From positions 1,302,001 to 1,366,000 of the forward strand of contig NZ_AP025282.1 of the NCBI RefSeq assembly GCF_024347215.1: a stretch of 64,000 nucleotides of DNA. The letters are read 5' to 3'. Positions within the stretch are counted from its first letter, which is position 1. Each line of letters starts with the position of its first letter. Both the position numbers and the translations under genes were made by a program. This DNA is from Aliamphritea ceti. Lineage in GTDB: Bacteria; Pseudomonadota; Gammaproteobacteria; Pseudomonadales; Balneatricaceae. This document shows, in pieces, positions 61,877 through 64,000 of this stretch. The notes under the pieces are model-generated. The model did not search any database and had not been told where the DNA came from. It saw nothing but the letters and a program-made list of their open reading frames with translations.

Positions 61877-62359
61877 CTGTTATAGGGACTCGAACATGAA
61901 AATGGATGAGCCGCATATTTAATGAAGAATCGGGCGGATGTGCAAGGCCTGTGTAGCTGAAGACTGATTTTATTAGTTTTTCAGGGAGTTTTTTTTGATG
62001 GTAGGGCGAGTGCTCTGGTATAGTGCGCGCTATTCGTTGCTATGCTGATGTGATTGCGGCTTTTAAGCTAAGAGTCAGGGAATATCGGACGGTTTGCGTG
62101 TATCACCTATTGCAGGGATCTTGCCTTGTACCTGTCTTTTTATATGCCTGAGTATCTGTTTAAACCACTGGCCAAACTTCAGTGGAAAATTGCAGTCCAT
62201 AAACTTACTGCAACTTTAGCAGTCTCAGATTAGCCACAGCATTAACCCCGGGTTTACTTATCAGGGATTAATGTCTTGTAAATGAGGCTGCGGAAGTCAG
62301 AGTAGAGTTCTGAATTATAATTTGCTGAAGAAACACCACAGGAAGCTTAAGAGTTTAAG
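61877..62359. other. Intergenic region between divergent yrbG and mlaF
   Basis: 483 nt without a recognisable gene. It holds a candidate mla promoter at 61995-62024, which would give a leader over 300 nt, and an isolated perfect TATAAT (62316-62321) close to mlaF without a fitting -35. No tRNA or known riboswitch is evident. Confidence 0.5.
61995..62024 (+). promoter_or_regulatory. Candidate promoter of the mla operon
   Basis: TTGATG (61995-62000), 18-bp spacer, TATAGT (62019-62024), then GCGCGC, a discriminator type common at housekeeping promoters in Pseudomonas relatives. Confidence 0.5.
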
Positions 62360-63166
62360 ATGGATTATCTTGACGACAGTATTATTGATATTAAACAGCT
62401 GAGCTTTGCCCGTGGTGAGCGGGCAATCTTTGATAATGTTGATATCCGTATTCCCCGGGGAAAAATTACAGCTGTAATGGGGCCCAGTGGTACAGGTAAA
62501 ACTACTCTGCTGCGCTTAATCGGTGGTCAGCTTAAGCCTGATCAGGGGCAGATTCTGCTTGAAGAAGACGATATACCTAAGCTTTCCCGCAAAGAGCTTT
62601 TTAAGGTGCGGGAAAAAATGGGCATGCTGTTTCAGAGCGGTGCACTTTTTACTGATATGAGTGTCTTTGAAAATGTCGCTTTCCCAATTCGGGTGCATAC
62701 AGACCTGAGTAAATCTATGGTTCGGGATGTGGTGTTAATGAAGTTGCACTCGGTAGGGTTGCGCGGGGCTGCTGATATGATGCCCAGCGAACTATCTGGT
62801 GGTATGGCGCGTAGGGTTGCTCTGGCTCGTGCTATTGCTCTGGATCCGGACCTGGTTATGTATGACGAGCCTTTTACCGGCCAGGACCCGATTGCGATGG
62901 GTGTATTGGTAAACCTGATTTCCCGGTTAAATAAAGCTCTCGGTCATACCAGTATTATCGTTTCACATGATATTAACGAGACATTGGCGATTGCTGACTA
63001 TATATATCTGATTGCTGATTCCAGAGTGTTAGCACATGGTACTGCAGAGCAGTTACGTCAGCAGAGCTCGCCTCAGGTACGTCAGTTCCTGGAGGGTTTG
63101 CCGGATGGACCGGTTCCGTTTCATTTTCCGGCTGATGATTATGTCGATCAGCTGATGCAAGGTTAA
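62360..63166 (+). CDS. mlaF: Phospholipid ABC transporter ATPase MlaF
   Basis: 268 residues. Walker A GPSGTGKTT (41-49), signature ELSGGMARRVALARA, Walker B DLVMYDEPFTGQDP, switch His in IIVSHDINE. With MlaE, MlaD and MlaB it moves phospholipids between the inner membrane and the periplasmic carrier MlaC, preserving outer-membrane asymmetry. mlaE starts 5 nt later. Confidence 0.96.
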   Translation: MDYLDDSIIDIKQLSFARGERAIFDNVDIRIPRGKITAVMGPSGTGKTTLLRLIGGQLKPDQGQILLEEDDIPKLSRKELFKVREKMGMLFQSGALFTDMSVFENVAFPIRVHTDLSKSMVRDVVLMKLHSVGLRGAADMMPSELSGGMARRVALARAIALDPDLVMYDEPFTGQDPIAMGVLVNLISRLNKALGHTSIIVSHDINETLAIADYIYLIADSRVLAHGTAEQLRQQSSPQVRQFLEGLPDGPVPFHFPADDYVDQLMQG

Positions 63167-63171
63167 TTACT

Positions 63172-63951
63172 ATGCTCGCAAATCTTCAGCGTCTGGGCGC
63201 TGCCGGGCTTGATAAATTGGAAGCTTTTGGGCGTGCCGGCATAATACTGTCACAGTCTATTTTTGCTATACCCAGCCGCCAGGCTTTGCCACTATTGGTT
63301 CAACAGTTGTACTCAGTAGGTGTGTTATCACTGATCATTATAATTGTATCGGGTTTGTTTATTGGTATGGTGCTTAGCCTTCAGGGTTATACCATTCTGG
63401 TAGACTATGGCTCTGAGCAGGCGGTTGGCCAAATGGTCGCTTTGAGTTTAGTGCGTGAATTATCACCGGTAGTTACAGCGTTACTGTTTGCTGGTCGGGC
63501 TGGTTCAGCTCTGACTGCAGAAATCGGCTTGATGAAAGCGACTGAGCAATTGTCCAGCCTTGAAATGATAGGTGTTGATCCGTTGCGCAGAATTGTCGCG
63601 CCACGTTTTTGGGCCGGTATGATCAGTTTGCCGCTGTTGTCCATGATCTTCAGCGTTGTTGGTATCTGGGGTGGGTTACTGGTAAGTGTGGATTGGTTAG
63701 GCGTTTACGAAGGCTCGTTCTGGTCCAATATGCAAAACTCTGTCAACTTTTCTGAAGATATTCTGAATGGATTAATTAAGGCGCTGGTTTTTGGCGTAGC
63801 TGTAACCTGGATAGCTGTGTATCAAGGTTATGATTCGGTACCAACCTCCGAAGGTATCAGCCAGGCAACAACCCGCACGGTTGTGTATGCTTCGCTGGCG
63901 GTATTAGGACTGGACTTTATTTTGACTGCTTTGATGTTTGGAGATTTATAA
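63172..63951 (+). CDS. mlaE: Phospholipid ABC transporter permease MlaE
   Basis: 259 residues. An N-terminal amphipathic helix is followed by about five membrane segments, with ELSPVVTALLFAGRAGSALTAEIG and MKATEQLSSLEMIGVDPLR, the conserved coupling region of MlaE/YrbE permeases. mlaD begins one base after the stop. Confidence 0.96.
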   Translation: MLANLQRLGAAGLDKLEAFGRAGIILSQSIFAIPSRQALPLLVQQLYSVGVLSLIIIIVSGLFIGMVLSLQGYTILVDYGSEQAVGQMVALSLVRELSPVVTALLFAGRAGSALTAEIGLMKATEQLSSLEMIGVDPLRRIVAPRFWAGMISLPLLSMIFSVVGIWGGLLVSVDWLGVYEGSFWSNMQNSVNFSEDILNGLIKALVFGVAVTWIAVYQGYDSVPTSEGISQATTRTVVYASLAVLGLDFILTALMFGDL

Positions 63952-63952
63952 G

Positions 63953-64000
63953 ATGCGAATCCGGGGAGTGGAATTGGCAGTAGGCTTTTTTATGCTGGTA
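63953..64000 (+). CDS. mlaD: MlaD, outer-membrane-asymmetry MCE protein, 3' end cut by window
   Basis: Only 16 codons are visible (MRIRGVELAVGFFMLV), the start of an N-terminal membrane anchor typical of MlaD. The identity rests mainly on position directly after mlaE. Confidence 0.8.
   Translation, partial: MRIRGVELAVGFFMLV

Noticed and set aside
1..64000. Insertion sequences, prophage, CRISPR arrays, tRNA or rRNA genes
   Set aside because: No transposase or integrase frames, regular spaced repeats, cloverleaf-like sequences or rRNA stretches were recognised.

Overview
The window is chromosomal core DNA of a gammaproteobacterium. Gene order matches Pseudomonas/Oceanospirillales at nearly every step: comF/bioBFHCD, xseA/guaBA/tadA/mltF/purL, dusB-fis-purHD, aroQ-accBC-prmA, gatCAB/mreBCD-maf-rng-yhdP, and kdsDC-lptCAB-rpoN-hpf-ptsN-rapZ-npr next to mla. 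Moderate GC, complete LPS and lipid-transport genes and a flagellum-like gene suggest a marine Oceanospirillaceae-type bacterium (Neptunomonas/Amphritea-like). The genus is inference. I see no rRNA, tRNA, CRISPR array, insertion sequence or prophage.

Layout. 1-1.4 kb: tail of a copper-type RiPP maturation operon (HvfC-like DUF2063 protein, DoxX membrane protein). 1.4-3.4 kb, minus strand: a small exported protein, trmO and comF. 3.4-8.0 kb: biotin operon bioB-F-H-C-D. 8.1-9.4 kb: a miniature flagellar rod-like protein and a HEQAH metalloprotease-like protein. 9.5-12.4 kb, minus: ybfF, fklB, xseA. 12.5-16.4 kb: guaB, guaA, tadA. 16.4-19.7 kb, minus: an MpaA-type amidase with a long N-terminal extension, and mltF. 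19.8-23.7 kb: purL. 23.8-34.7 kb, minus: a TPR/Cds6-like exported protein, purD, purH, fis, dusB, a zinc-ribbon/DUF3426 protein, prmA, accC, accB, aroQ. 35.1-38.6 kb: DUF2333 protein, upp, uraA. 38.8-43.0 kb, minus: msrA, gatB, gatA, gatC. 43.4-52.0 kb: mreB, mreC, mreD, maf, rng, yhdP. 52.0-61.9 kb, minus: darP, mgtE, npr, rapZ, ptsN, hpf, rpoN, lptB, lptA, lptC, kdsC, kdsD, yrbG. 62.4-64 kb: mlaF, mlaE and the first codons of mlaD.

The genes cover purine synthesis and salvage (purL, purD, purH, guaB, guaA, upp, uraA), biotin synthesis with its main client acetyl-CoA carboxylase (bio, accBC), cell shape and wall recycling (mre, mltF, mpaA-like), and outer-membrane building and lipid homeostasis (kds, lpt, mla, yhdP).

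The least ordinary features are: (i) mreC, whose only plausible start is ATT behind a perfect AGGAGG, with a terminator-like hairpin over codons 7-13; (ii) similar terminator-like hairpins between guaB and guaA and between purH and purD; (iii) the HvfC/HvfX pair, which predicts a metal-binding RiPP precursor and a MNIO enzyme just left of the window; (iv) the mini-rod/metalloprotease pair behind the biotin operon; (v) several long perfect inverted repeats outside genes.
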